Shown: one piece after another, positions 1-6,712 of the stretch | Numbering within the stretch: the first letter of the stretch is position 1 | Layout of the letters: each line of letters opens with the position of its first letter | From: Gemmatimonadaceae bacterium | Lineage (GTDB): Bacteria; Gemmatimonadota; Gemmatimonadetes; Gemmatimonadales; Gemmatimonadaceae | DNA length: 17,238 nucleotides | Assembly (NCBI GenBank): GCA_017881545.1 | Contig: JADGQU010000018.1 | Span: 1-17,238 of the forward strand | Reading direction: 5' to 3' | Translations under genes and position numbers: made by a program | Notes under the pieces: model-generated | The model's database searches: none | What the model was told of the DNA's origin: nothing | The model's input: the letters and a program-made list of their open reading frames with translations, nothing else

Positions 1-21
1 CCGGGAGACCTTCCAGGGAAA

Positions 22-1278
22 CTAGACGACGCCGAGAAAGTCTCGAGGCGACGCAGCGAACCCGGGGAAGATCCGGTCGAGTGCGCGGGACCCGAGGTGG
101 TCGGACACGATCTCGGCGAACACCGAACGAAAGTCGGTCGTGAGCGCGAGATCGCGCCCCTCATAGAGCTGCTCCTGCTCGAGGCCCGGCCACTTCCCGT
201 GCACCTTGCCGCCCTTCACATGTCCGCCAATCACGAACAGCGCGCCGGCATGACCGTGATCTGTCCCGCGGTTTCCGTTCTCTCTCGCCATGCGCCCGAA
301 TTCTGACATCGTGAGAATCACGACATCGTCCATCCTGTCGCCAAGATCGGTGACGAGCGCCGCGATCGATCTGGAGAAATCGTCGAGCCGTTGAGCCAGC
401 TGGCCTGTCGCCCCTCCCTGATTCACGTGCGTGTCCCAGCCGCCGACGTCGGCGAACGCGATCTCGAGTCCGACGTTGGCCTTGACCAGCTGCCCGATCT
501 GGAGCAGTCGCTGACCGAACTGCGATCTCGGATACTCGGCACTGTTCTGTGGCAGATATTTCTGTGGATTCGCCGAGCGCAGCATCTTGACCGCGTCAAA
601 CATCTCGGTGCCGGTTCCGTGCACGAGATCGGCTGATCCGGTGCGGTACAACGCCTCGAGACGCTCCGCCGAGCTGCCGGTCGCGCGCACGCTGAACTCG
701 TCGAGGCTGTTCATCGCGACCGTCGCACTCGGCCCCTCGAGAATCCGGGGCGTCTGCGGCGTCATCGCCACCGCGCGGAAAGGAGTCTTGCCGAGGTTGC
801 ATTCGTCGCACGTGCCCTTCACAGCGAGATAGCGATTGAGCCAGCCGTCCGCGGTTCCCTTGTTGTCGGGAGTGCCCGTCTCCATGTAGTCCTGCGCATC
901 GAAGTGCGAGCGCGTGGTGCTCGGGCTGCCTACTGCGTGAATGGGCGCAAGCAGCTTCCGATCGTACAACGGCTTGAGCGGTGCGAGCGACGGGTGAAGC
1001 CCGAAGAATCCATCGAGATCGATCGCTCCTCCTGCCGCGCCCCGCGCCGGCTGCGGGATCGCGATCGAGGGACGCATCGCGTAGTACGCTCGCTCGCCAT
1101 GTGGGACGACGATGTTGAGCGCGTCCGCCGCGCCGCGCTGGAAGAGGCAGATCAACACCTTTCCCTTGGGCGCGTTGACGAGATTCATCCCGAACGCTGT
1201 GCGCCGGAGAAAGCTCGGGCTCAATCCCATCGTCACGAGCGCCAATGCGCCGGACTTCACGAATACTCTGCGTTCCAT
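22..1278 (-). CDS. DUF1501 family exported protein (Tat-type signal)
   Basis: A 418-residue protein of the DUF1501 family, which has an alkaline phosphatase/sulfatase-like fold and no settled biochemical role. The N-terminus MERRVFVKSGALALV carries a twin-arginine motif (RRVFVK) and then a hydrophobic stretch, so Tat export is expected. Family landmarks are LFQRGAADALN (45-55), RSHFDAQDYMETGTP (123-137), GWDTH (280-284), SEFGR (325-329), GTDHGHA (338-344) and TTDFRSVFAEI (380-390); the His/Asp clusters look like metal ligands. I chose the ATG at 1278 because GGAGG lies 8 nt upstream. A TTG five codons earlier overlaps that site and is unlikely. The gene follows a DUF1800 gene on the same strand after 112 nt, the usual partnership for this family. 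The length is normal and the C-terminus appears complete. The family call is firm; any activity is unknown. Confidence 0.93.
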   Translation of the reverse strand: MERRVFVKSGALALVTMGLSPSFLRRTAFGMNLVNAPKGKVLICLFQRGAADALNIVVPHGERAYYAMRPSIAIPQPARGAAGGAIDLDGFFGLHPSLAPLKPLYDRKLLAPIHAVGSPSTTRSHFDAQDYMETGTPDNKGTADGWLNRYLAVKGTCDECNLGKTPFRAVAMTPQTPRILEGPSATVAMNSLDEFSVRATGSSAERLEALYRTGSADLVHGTGTEMFDAVKMLRSANPQKYLPQNSAEYPRSQFGQRLLQIGQLVKANVGLEIAFADVGGWDTHVNQGGATGQLAQRLDDFSRSIAALVTDLGDRMDDVVILTMSEFGRMARENGNRGTDHGHAGALFVIGGHVKGGKVHGKWPGLEQEQLYEGRDLALTTDFRSVFAEIVSDHLGSRALDRIFPGFAASPRDFLGVV

Positions 1279-1286
1279 ATCAACTA

Positions 1287-1291
1287 CCTCC
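1287..1291 (-). promoter_or_regulatory. Ribosome binding site of the DUF1501 gene
   Basis: GGAGG on the minus strand with an 8 nt spacer to the ATG at 1278. It settles the start codon: the upstream in-frame TTG begins inside this element. Confidence 0.75.
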
Positions 1292-1390
1292 AAAAACCAA
1301 CGAGACCTCGTAATCCACGCAATCTCTCGGTCCGCATGTCGGAGCGCCGCTCGAATTCAGCGGCCGCGAGCGAAGACGGCGTGTAATGCG

Positions 1391-3319
1391 TTAGTGCCGC
1401 TGAAACTCCGGCGAGCCGAGCGCGAGTCCCACGATCTGCGGGACTCCGTTGAGCTGCGGGATGTTTGCGAAGCCACGCCCCTGGAGCGCGCCGCGCTTTC
1501 CGCCCGCATTCTGATTGCGACGCGCGCGCGCGGCGTTCTGTCCATTGGCGCCGTCGGCCATTGCTTCGCCCGACATCTCTGAATCAGGATTTGCCTCGGC
1601 CGGCGACATGTTCTGTATTCCATTCGCGCCCGCGCCATTTGCGAGCATCGGGTGCTCGCCCGAGAGCAGCACTGCGCGCGTATCGGGCGACACCATTCCG
1701 TTCAGTATCGCGGCGACGACCGCGTCCACCTGCTTCTCGCGTGGCGCCGAGCCGATCGTGTCGAGCGAGGGCAACGCGCGAATGTCAGCGCCGGGAAGAC
1801 GTCCCGCCGCCGCTGCCATTCCGAAATTGATGCGATTCAAAATCGCGCCGGTATTCATCCACGACTCGCCGGTCTCTGGCCAGCCATTGGGGGCCTGGTG
1901 TCCGAAGATCGGCTGTCCGAGGTAAGCGATCACCTGCGCGGTGCGCGGCGTGCTGTCGGGCGCGGCGTTGAGAGCGCGCATCGCGCTCACGACTACTTCG
2001 AACGGCGACTTCACCTTGCTGCGGAACGCCTGCTGCGAGAAGAACTCGGGCGACGTAACGATCGAGCGCAAAACCTCGCGGATGTCGCCGTCGGTCTGGA
2101 GATAGACTTGAGTGGCGTGATCGACCAGCGCCTTCGATGGTGAATCGCTCACGAAGTGGCGCGCCAGCTTGAAGGAGATGAAGCGCGCTGTCGCCGGACT
2201 CCTCGCCAGGATGTCCAGCACATCTTCCGCGTCTTCCATTCCGCGTCCCGCCGCGAGCTTGTGGCCGAGCACGATCTTCTCGCCCGCGTCGTGCACCTGG
2301 GGACGGAAGATGAAACCGCCGCCCTGTGCGGGAGGCTTGATCGTCCAGCCGGTGAACGCGCGCGCGACGTTGATCACGTCCTGCTGCGTGTATCCGCCAT
2401 CGACGCCCAGCGTGTGCAGCTCGAGCAGCTCGCGACCGTAGTTCTCGTTGAGACCCTGCCGCTGCCGCTGTTGCTGTTGTGGTAGCCGCTGCTGCTGAGG
2501 AGCGCGCCTGATACCGCCCATCAATCCGCCCCTGCCGAACGGGCGAATCCGCGGAGCCGCATTCTGTGCGCCGAGCGTCGGCCGAGTGCTGTCGGCCATG
2601 CTGCGCGCGTTGTCGAGATAGAAGAGCATTGCCGGACTCTCTGCCACCGCCTCGAGCAGATCGCGGAATTTCCCGAGAGAGCGCGGACGAATCACGTTCT
2701 GGTCGAAGTCGACGAGGTAGTATGGCTCGGGCGCTCCCTTCGCCGCGTAGATGTTGAAGTGATTCTCCCAGAAATCGGTCATGACCTCCTGGAGCTGACG
2801 CTCGCTGGCCACCGCCCGCGCCGCACGCGATGACTGGAGCTGGGTCACGACCTGGCGGCGCGAATCGCCCTGCTGCTGCAGCTGCTGACGCATCTGCGCC
2901 GTCTTATCTGACGTCATTCCCTGCGTTGTGTCCGCGCGGTCGCGCTTCACTTCTCGGCGCTGTCGCTGCTGTTCGGCGTATTGTTTCAGGAGATCGTTCT
3001 GATTCTCATCGAGCGCGGAATAATTCCGGACGAACGCGCTCATCGCGTCGTCGTTGATCTTCTCGGGTTGGAGCTGCTGGTTGATCCAGCTGTCGAGACC
3101 GAGAGCGCGCACCTTGAGGATGTCGCCGGGTTTCGCGCCGAAGGTGAGGCGATTCAATGCCTGGATTATCTGCTGGTCGGCGGGGAGCTCGCGCACGTCG
3201 GAGCGCGCTATAACGGTTTTCGCCGGGGTTTTCACACCCGATTTCTGCGCGAATACGCCGACGGGCGCGACGCTCAACAGCATCGCCGCCACAATTCCGG
3301 TCACTTTTGTGATACGCAT
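1391..3319 (-). CDS. DUF1800 family exported protein with Q-rich and N/A/G-rich inserts
   Basis: A 642-residue DUF1800 protein of unknown biochemical function. A Sec-type signal peptide occupies about residues 1-24 (cleavage after VFA). DUF1800 landmarks follow: QALNRLTFGAKPGD (53-66), DFWENHFNIY (182-191), NYGRELLELHTLGVDGGYTQ (293-312), ARAFTGWTI (319-327), HDAGEKIVLG (343-352), KLARHFVSD (384-392), SPFEVVVSAMRAL (438-450), GHQAPNGWPETGESWMN (473-489) and a C-terminal LGSPEFQRH. Low-complexity insertions interrupt the fold: a Gln/Arg-rich stretch (about 114-163), a second Q-rich stretch (about 274-288) and an N/A/G-rich linker (about 560-612). The start is the ATG at 3319, which has GAGGGAG just upstream and begins the signal peptide; a longer reading adds 12 unlikely residues. 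It is the first gene of a pair with DUF1501. Such pairs are common in Gemmatimonadota, Planctomycetota, Acidobacteriota and Proteobacteria. Confidence 0.93.
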   Translation of the reverse strand: MRITKVTGIVAAMLLSVAPVGVFAQKSGVKTPAKTVIARSDVRELPADQQIIQALNRLTFGAKPGDILKVRALGLDSWINQQLQPEKINDDAMSAFVRNYSALDENQNDLLKQYAEQQRQRREVKRDRADTTQGMTSDKTAQMRQQLQQQGDSRRQVVTQLQSSRAARAVASERQLQEVMTDFWENHFNIYAAKGAPEPYYLVDFDQNVIRPRSLGKFRDLLEAVAESPAMLFYLDNARSMADSTRPTLGAQNAAPRIRPFGRGGLMGGIRRAPQQQRLPQQQQRQRQGLNENYGRELLELHTLGVDGGYTQQDVINVARAFTGWTIKPPAQGGGFIFRPQVHDAGEKIVLGHKLAAGRGMEDAEDVLDILARSPATARFISFKLARHFVSDSPSKALVDHATQVYLQTDGDIREVLRSIVTSPEFFSQQAFRSKVKSPFEVVVSAMRALNAAPDSTPRTAQVIAYLGQPIFGHQAPNGWPETGESWMNTGAILNRINFGMAAAAGRLPGADIRALPSLDTIGSAPREKQVDAVVAAILNGMVSPDTRAVLLSGEHPMLANGAGANGIQNMSPAEANPDSEMSGEAMADGANGQNAARARRNQNAGGKRGALQGRGFANIPQLNGVPQIVGLALGSPEFQRH

Positions 3320-3322
3320 GGT

Positions 3323-3329
3323 CTCCCTC
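3323..3329 (-). promoter_or_regulatory. Ribosome binding site of the DUF1800 gene
   Basis: GAGGGAG on the minus strand, 3 nt before the ATG at 3319 (6 nt if GAGG is taken as the core). It supports the start that opens the signal peptide. Confidence 0.6.
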
Positions 3330-3381
3330 GCCGGTGCTTTAGAGTAGACGCCCACCTCAGCTCGACGTTAACCCCATCTGT

Positions 3382-3414
3382 AACGGATCGAGAACAAATG
3401 GAGAACGGATTGAG
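3382..3414. repeat. Short direct repeats with 11/22 bp spacing in a divergent promoter region
   Basis: AACGGATCGAG (3382-3392) recurs as AACGGATTGAG (3404-3414), a 22 bp period with 10 of 11 matches. Nested within, GAGAAC occurs at 3390-3395 and 3401-3406, an 11 bp period. The repeats lie between the divergent DUF1800 and kinase genes (3320-3487). Spacing of one and two helical turns is what a regulator binding one face of DNA would need, but no regulator gene is adjacent and chance cannot be excluded. I see no convincing sigma-70 promoter in the rest of this gap. Confidence 0.4.
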
Positions 3415-3487
3415 CTTACACGCCAACCTTCGCCTCCTTTCCGCTATCTAATAGAGGCTGACAATTTAGTAGACCCTTTCCGCGCCC

Positions 3488-4933
3488 ATGCCCTCCATTT
3501 CCGATCGCCTGCTTTCCGCTCTTGGCGGATCCTACACCATTGAGCGCGAGCTCACTGGCGGCGGCATGGCGCTCGTGTTCGTCGCCGAGGATCACGACCT
3601 TGGGCGCAAGGTCGTCATCAAGATTCTTCCCCCCGAGCTGGCGGCGAGCGTGTCGGCAGAGCGTTTTCGCCGAGAGATATTGACGGTGGCGAGGCTTCAG
3701 CACCCGCACATCGTTCCGATACTCAAAGCGGGTGAAGTGGACGGACTGCCGTACTTCGTGATGCCTTATGTCGACGGCGAGTCGATCGACATCAGACTCC
3801 GCCGTACCCGCACGTTCGGTGTTCGTGAGACGCTCGGCATCATGAAGGATGTGGCGCGCGCGCTGGCGTTCGCGCACGAGCACGGCGTCGTGCACCGCGA
3901 CATCAAGCCCGGCAACGTTCTTCTCGCCGCCGGTTCCGCGACCGTGACGGACTTCGGTGTCGCAAAGGCGCTCTCTTCGGCGCGAAGGTCCGGCGAAAAG
4001 GGCGCCGGACTCACCAACACCGGCATGTCGCTCGGCACGATTCTCTACATGGCGCCGGAGCAGGCAGCGGGTGATCCCGACATCGACGGTCGCGCCGATA
4101 TTTATTCGCTCGGGATAACGGCGTACGAGATGCTCGCCGGTACCGCTCCGTTCGCGAATCTGAGTCCGCGCCAGATGCTGACGGCGAGACTGACGCTTCC
4201 GCCGCCACCGCTCTCGACGATTCGAAAAGATGTCCCCGCCGGTCTCGAGCGCCTGATCGCGCGCTGCCTCGCCATTGATCCGGCAGATCGTCCGCAGGCG
4301 GCGAGCGCGCTCGTCGAGGCGCTCGAGGATCCGGATACGATCAGCGGCTCGTTCGTCTCGGCGAGCTCAGCGGCGGCTCGTCGTGGTACCAGAGTGGCGA
4401 AGCGAGTATTGGTTGGCGCTTTGGCGCTGGTGGGCGCGATTGCGGTGAGCGCGGGTCTCTACACGCGACTGCACAACAACAATTCCGTGGCGATGGCTGA
4501 ATCGACTGGAGCTGCGGTGAAGCCTGTCGATCTCGGAGTCATCGCGGTGTTGCCGTTCGTGAATCTCGGCGCCGATTCGACGAATGGATATCTCGCGACG
4601 GGCGTGACCAACGCGGTCGCCGGCAAACTGGTGGGGACTCCGGGCCTTCGCGTTCTCGCGCCTGGCCGCCCCCGCTCGGTGAAGCGTCGCAGCGACACCA
4701 CCAGCACGGCCGACGTCGACGCGCGACTCGTGCTCGAGGGAACCGTCGAGCGCGTCGGCGATAGACTGCGAGTCACTGCGCGTCTGAGCAGCACCGATGA
4801 CGACGTGATGCAATGGGCCGACGTGTTTGATCGCGACGTGAAAGACATCTTCGCCGTAGAGGACGAGATCGCGGAGGCGATCGCGGCGTCGGTGAAGCCG
4901 ATTACGAGTCAGAGGAAAGCGGACGGCGACTGA
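3488..4933 (+). CDS. Membrane-anchored Ser/Thr protein kinase with FlgO/TolB-N-like C-terminal domain
   Basis: A 481-residue Hanks-type kinase. The cytoplasmic kinase domain (about 16-280) has a glycine loop GGGMALVF (24-31), the ATP lysine K45 in VVIK, the catalytic loop HRDIKPGNVLL (136-146, D138), DFG (155-157) and APEQ (189-192), so it should be active. A Ser/Ala/Arg-rich juxtamembrane stretch leads to one transmembrane helix (about 305-325). The external part (about 348-470) opens with VIAVLPFVNLGAD, the hallmark of the FlgO/TolB-N-like domain often fused to such kinases or to cyclase-type regulators, and ends with the motif VKDIFAVEDEIAEAIA. Relatives usually continue into TPR repeats. 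Here the frame stops 21 residues later and no TPR coding follows. No Shine-Dalgarno sequence precedes the ATG, so the mRNA may be leaderless. The gene is alone on its strand and its substrate is unknown. Confidence 0.93.
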   Translation: MPSISDRLLSALGGSYTIERELTGGGMALVFVAEDHDLGRKVVIKILPPELAASVSAERFRREILTVARLQHPHIVPILKAGEVDGLPYFVMPYVDGESIDIRLRRTRTFGVRETLGIMKDVARALAFAHEHGVVHRDIKPGNVLLAAGSATVTDFGVAKALSSARRSGEKGAGLTNTGMSLGTILYMAPEQAAGDPDIDGRADIYSLGITAYEMLAGTAPFANLSPRQMLTARLTLPPPPLSTIRKDVPAGLERLIARCLAIDPADRPQAASALVEALEDPDTISGSFVSASSAAARRGTRVAKRVLVGALALVGAIAVSAGLYTRLHNNNSVAMAESTGAAVKPVDLGVIAVLPFVNLGADSTNGYLATGVTNAVAGKLVGTPGLRVLAPGRPRSVKRRSDTTSTADVDARLVLEGTVERVGDRLRVTARLSSTDDDVMQWADVFDRDVKDIFAVEDEIAEAIAASVKPITSQRKADGD

Positions 4934-5026
4934 GTTTTCGCTGGACATGGAGGCAGGCCGCATGTGGCCGACGTGGCGGAGTCTTGTGTCGTCGTACACA
5001 TTTGAGAATGACACTCTCTTCTCCCC

Positions 5027-5407
5027 TCAGTGTCCCCTGCGACGGCCCAGAATCAGGCCGGTGACGAATGGAATCAACCAGATAGCCCAGACAGTGATGC
5101 TTACCCTATGGAACGTGCGAATGGACCGCTCAGCACGTTTGATGAGCACGATGGTGGCCCACACGGCGTGACCCAACATTAGAAGGAGGGCGAGAATCCC
5201 GGTGGCCGTGTGTAGGGTCAAGTGAAACCCACCCGCCAGCCGGCGCATGATCTCGGTGCCGGCGGTGTCCGAGAGGAAGCCGAGCCAGAATAGAGCAGCG
5301 TGCCACGGTCGCAGGCGCCTGGTGAGGAAAACAGCCCAGACGCTGAATGAGTAGAGAGCGAACGCGGTGATCATGAGCGCCACCGCTGCTCTGACTAGAG
5401 GAGGCAT
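5027..5407 (-). CDS. HsmA/TIGR03987-type small integral membrane protein
   Basis: A 126-residue protein with four predicted transmembrane helices (about 6-28, 36-55, 66-89 and 101-121) and a basic C-terminus (GRRRGH). The pattern RLRPWHAALFWLGFLSDTAG (31-50), followed by FHLTLHTATGILALLLMLGHAVWATIVLI, matches my memory of the TIGR03987/HsmA family, whose function is poorly known. Conserved histidines (H36, H62, H66, H80) fall in or near the helices and might bind a cofactor, which is speculation. I chose the ATG at 5407 because AAGGA lies 5 nt upstream; an ATG at 5413 overlaps that site, and a start at 5467 would add a hydrophilic tail not expected in the family. The gene lies 140 nt after the WD40-like lipoprotein gene on the same strand and converges with the kinase gene (93 bp between stops, no clear terminator). 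Confidence 0.8.
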   Translation of the reverse strand: MPPLVRAAVALMITAFALYSFSVWAVFLTRRLRPWHAALFWLGFLSDTAGTEIMRRLAGGFHLTLHTATGILALLLMLGHAVWATIVLIKRAERSIRTFHRVSITVWAIWLIPFVTGLILGRRRGH

Positions 5408-5412
5408 GGACA

Positions 5413-5417
5413 TCCTT
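5413..5417 (-). promoter_or_regulatory. Ribosome binding site of the HsmA-type gene
   Basis: AAGGA on the minus strand with a 5 nt spacer to the ATG at 5407. It decides between two ATGs six nucleotides apart, since the upstream one lies within the site. Confidence 0.55.
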
Positions 5418-5435
5418 GGCCGGAAGTGATCGCGG

Positions 5436-5459
5436 CGTAGCGATGAACGCAGCGATGAA
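5436..5459. repeat. Two-copy 12 bp tandem repeat upstream of the HsmA-type gene
   Basis: CGTAGCGATGAA (5436-5447) is followed directly by CGCAGCGATGAA (5448-5459), 11 of 12 identical. It lies 28-52 bp upstream of the ATG at 5407, where an untranslated leader or core promoter would be. It may be an operator or simple slippage; nothing else in the 140 bp gap (5408-5547) stands out. Confidence 0.4.
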
Positions 5460-5547
5460 AATTCCACAAGCCCGGTGCGTGATCGCCTGAAAGGAGTGGC
5501 TCACTCGTGGGTCCATTGGAACGCGGGCAATTTCGCGTCGTACCCGA

Positions 5548-6513
5548 CTAGTGCACTCGCCAGGCGTTCACAACCTGACGGACGGGCTCACTCGTCACCT
5601 GCGACACCAGCCCTCCCCCCGCGCTGATCAGGTAGATCTGCGGGGCAGGATTGCCCTGAGATGCGGAACGATCGCTGGCGAAGGCGATCTGCGCGCCACT
5701 TGGTGACCACACCGGATTGAAATCTTCAGTCGCGTTGATGGTCAAGGAAGTCACGGTCGTCCCGGCGGCATTTAGGGTGCTGATCCACTGCCCAAGTTCG
5801 GTGTTGCACGAAAAAGCAATGCTGGACCCGTCCGGTGACCACTGCGCCGCCCTTCCGAGGTTCGACGGGCAGGTGCTGCTGTTCGAGAGCTGCGTGTCGC
5901 TCGAACCGTCCACCGGCATGACGTACAACGTCCAGGACAGCCTGGGCGCCCGGTTCGTAAGAAAGAGAAATCGCGTCCCGTCGGGCGACCACTCCAGACC
6001 GAAATTCTCTCCCGGCATGGCCCGTATGAGCTTCACATTGGAACCGTCGCTGTTCATGACAAACGGCTGGAATCCGCTTCCCAGTACGAAGCTATCGAAG
6101 GAAATACGGCTTCCGTCCGGCGACCAGCGTGGATGTGTGGCCCCGGGCCCATCGGCCCCCTGAAACAATCGATGACTTCCGGAGCCGTCGGCGTTCATCA
6201 GAAAAACATCGCGCCGGCGAGCCGGCGCACCGGGCAGGCTGTCCACCGCACTGATGTACACGATCTGGCTACCGTCCGGTGACCAATCCGGATCATTGTC
6301 CAGGACCGAATTGTGAGTGAGCTGCCGCCGGTCGGTTCCGTCGGGACGCATCGTGAAGATCTCCGATGCAGAACCAGTCCCGCTCACCACCAGCATGATC
6401 CCACGGGGATCGTTCCCCGGCGTAGTAGGGCCATCGCCGCCACATGCGGCGAGGCAAATTGCCAAGCAGGCACCGAGGCTCGGTGCAACGCGGACGTAAC
6501 GCATTGCTGGCAA
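5548..6513 (-). CDS. TolB-type WD40-like beta-propeller lipoprotein
   Basis: A 321-residue protein with a lipoprotein signal peptide (lipobox LAAC, lipidated C24) and a short T/P/G-rich linker. Repeated PD40-type blades follow: DPDWSPDGSQIVYIS (74-88), HPRWSPDGSRISF (127-139), LEWSPDGTRFLFLT (173-186), AQWSPDGSSIAF (223-234) and PVWSPSGAQIAFAS (267-280), alternating with strands of the type IFTMRPDG, VFLMNADG, FVMNSDG, LYVMPVDG and IYLISAGG. This gives about six blades, as in TolB and related periplasmic propellers, which usually mediate protein contacts. It lacks the TolB N-terminal domain and has no tol-pal neighbours, so it is not TolB itself. The start is uncertain: the TTG at 6513 has AGAGAGG 5 nt upstream, while the ATG at 6504 lies 14 nt from it. 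I give the TTG; both open the same signal peptide. A sigma-70-like promoter precedes it. Confidence 0.87.
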   Translation of the reverse strand: MPAMRYVRVAPSLGACLAICLAACGGDGPTTPGNDPRGIMLVVSGTGSASEIFTMRPDGTDRRQLTHNSVLDNDPDWSPDGSQIVYISAVDSLPGAPARRRDVFLMNADGSGSHRLFQGADGPGATHPRWSPDGSRISFDSFVLGSGFQPFVMNSDGSNVKLIRAMPGENFGLEWSPDGTRFLFLTNRAPRLSWTLYVMPVDGSSDTQLSNSSTCPSNLGRAAQWSPDGSSIAFSCNTELGQWISTLNAAGTTVTSLTINATEDFNPVWSPSGAQIAFASDRSASQGNPAPQIYLISAGGGLVSQVTSEPVRQVVNAWRVH

Positions 6514-6518
6514 CTGGA

Positions 6519-6525
6519 CCTCTCT
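6519..6525 (-). promoter_or_regulatory. Ribosome binding site of the WD40-like lipoprotein gene
   Basis: AGAGAGG on the minus strand, 5 nt before the TTG at 6513 and 14 nt before the ATG at 6504. The spacing favours the TTG as start codon. Confidence 0.5.
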
Positions 6526-6548
6526 GATCTCAGAGTACGGTGGGACTG

Positions 6549-6578
6549 AATCTATGACCCCGTACCAGTCTCAGTCAA
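6549..6578 (-). promoter_or_regulatory. Sigma-70-like promoter for the WD40-like lipoprotein
   Basis: Minus-strand TTGACT (6578-6573), an 18 nt spacer and TAGATT (6554-6549). The -35 box matches the TTGACA consensus at 5 of 6 positions and the -10 box matches TATAAT at 4 of 6. Transcription would begin near 6542, leaving a leader of about 28 nt with the ribosome site in place. Confidence 0.55.
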
Positions 6579-6585
6579 AATACAA

Positions 6586-6597
6586 GCATCGCGATGC
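6586..6597. promoter_or_regulatory. Perfect 12 bp palindrome, possible operator
   Basis: GCATCGCGATGC reads identically on both strands. It lies 8 bp upstream of the -35 box of the lipoprotein promoter and about 55 bp upstream of the cysteine synthase -10 box, so a bound dimer could act on either gene. No regulator gene is adjacent. Confidence 0.4.
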
Positions 6598-6652
6598 ACC
6601 GGGCCGTCGCGTTCCCTCCCTGATGAACGGTCTGGCCTTGCGGTCCCGGCGC

Positions 6653-6658
6653 TATAAT
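6653..6658 (+). promoter_or_regulatory. Consensus -10 element (TATAAT) for the cysteine synthase gene
   Basis: A perfect TATAAT, with no good -35 box at 16-18 nt upstream. Transcription would start around 6665, giving a leader of about 48 nt before the ATG at 6713. It excludes the in-frame ATG at 6659, which would not be on the transcript. Confidence 0.5.
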
Positions 6659-6712
6659 ATGTCGGCTACCAAATTGTGCCGAATTCCGCAACCGCGACCA
6701 CCTGCGACCCCA

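Noticed and set aside
1346..1364. Hairpin GCCGCT/AGCGGC with a 7 nt loop between DUF1800 and DUF1501
   Set aside because: Only a 6 bp stem with no T run on either side; not a credible terminator, and short GC dyads are common here.
2461..2500. GCTGCTG/TTGCTG triplet-like run as a microsatellite or CRISPR-like array
   Set aside because: It is the coding sequence of a Gln-rich stretch in the DUF1800 protein; units are irregular and there are no spacers.
4957..4970. Stem-loop GGCCGC...GTGGCC after the kinase gene as a terminator
   Set aside because: About five pairs including a wobble, and no following T run.
4367..5014. A 215-codon minus-strand open frame near the end of the kinase gene
   Set aside because: His/Arg-rich antisense shadow of the kinase C-terminal domain, without recognisable features.
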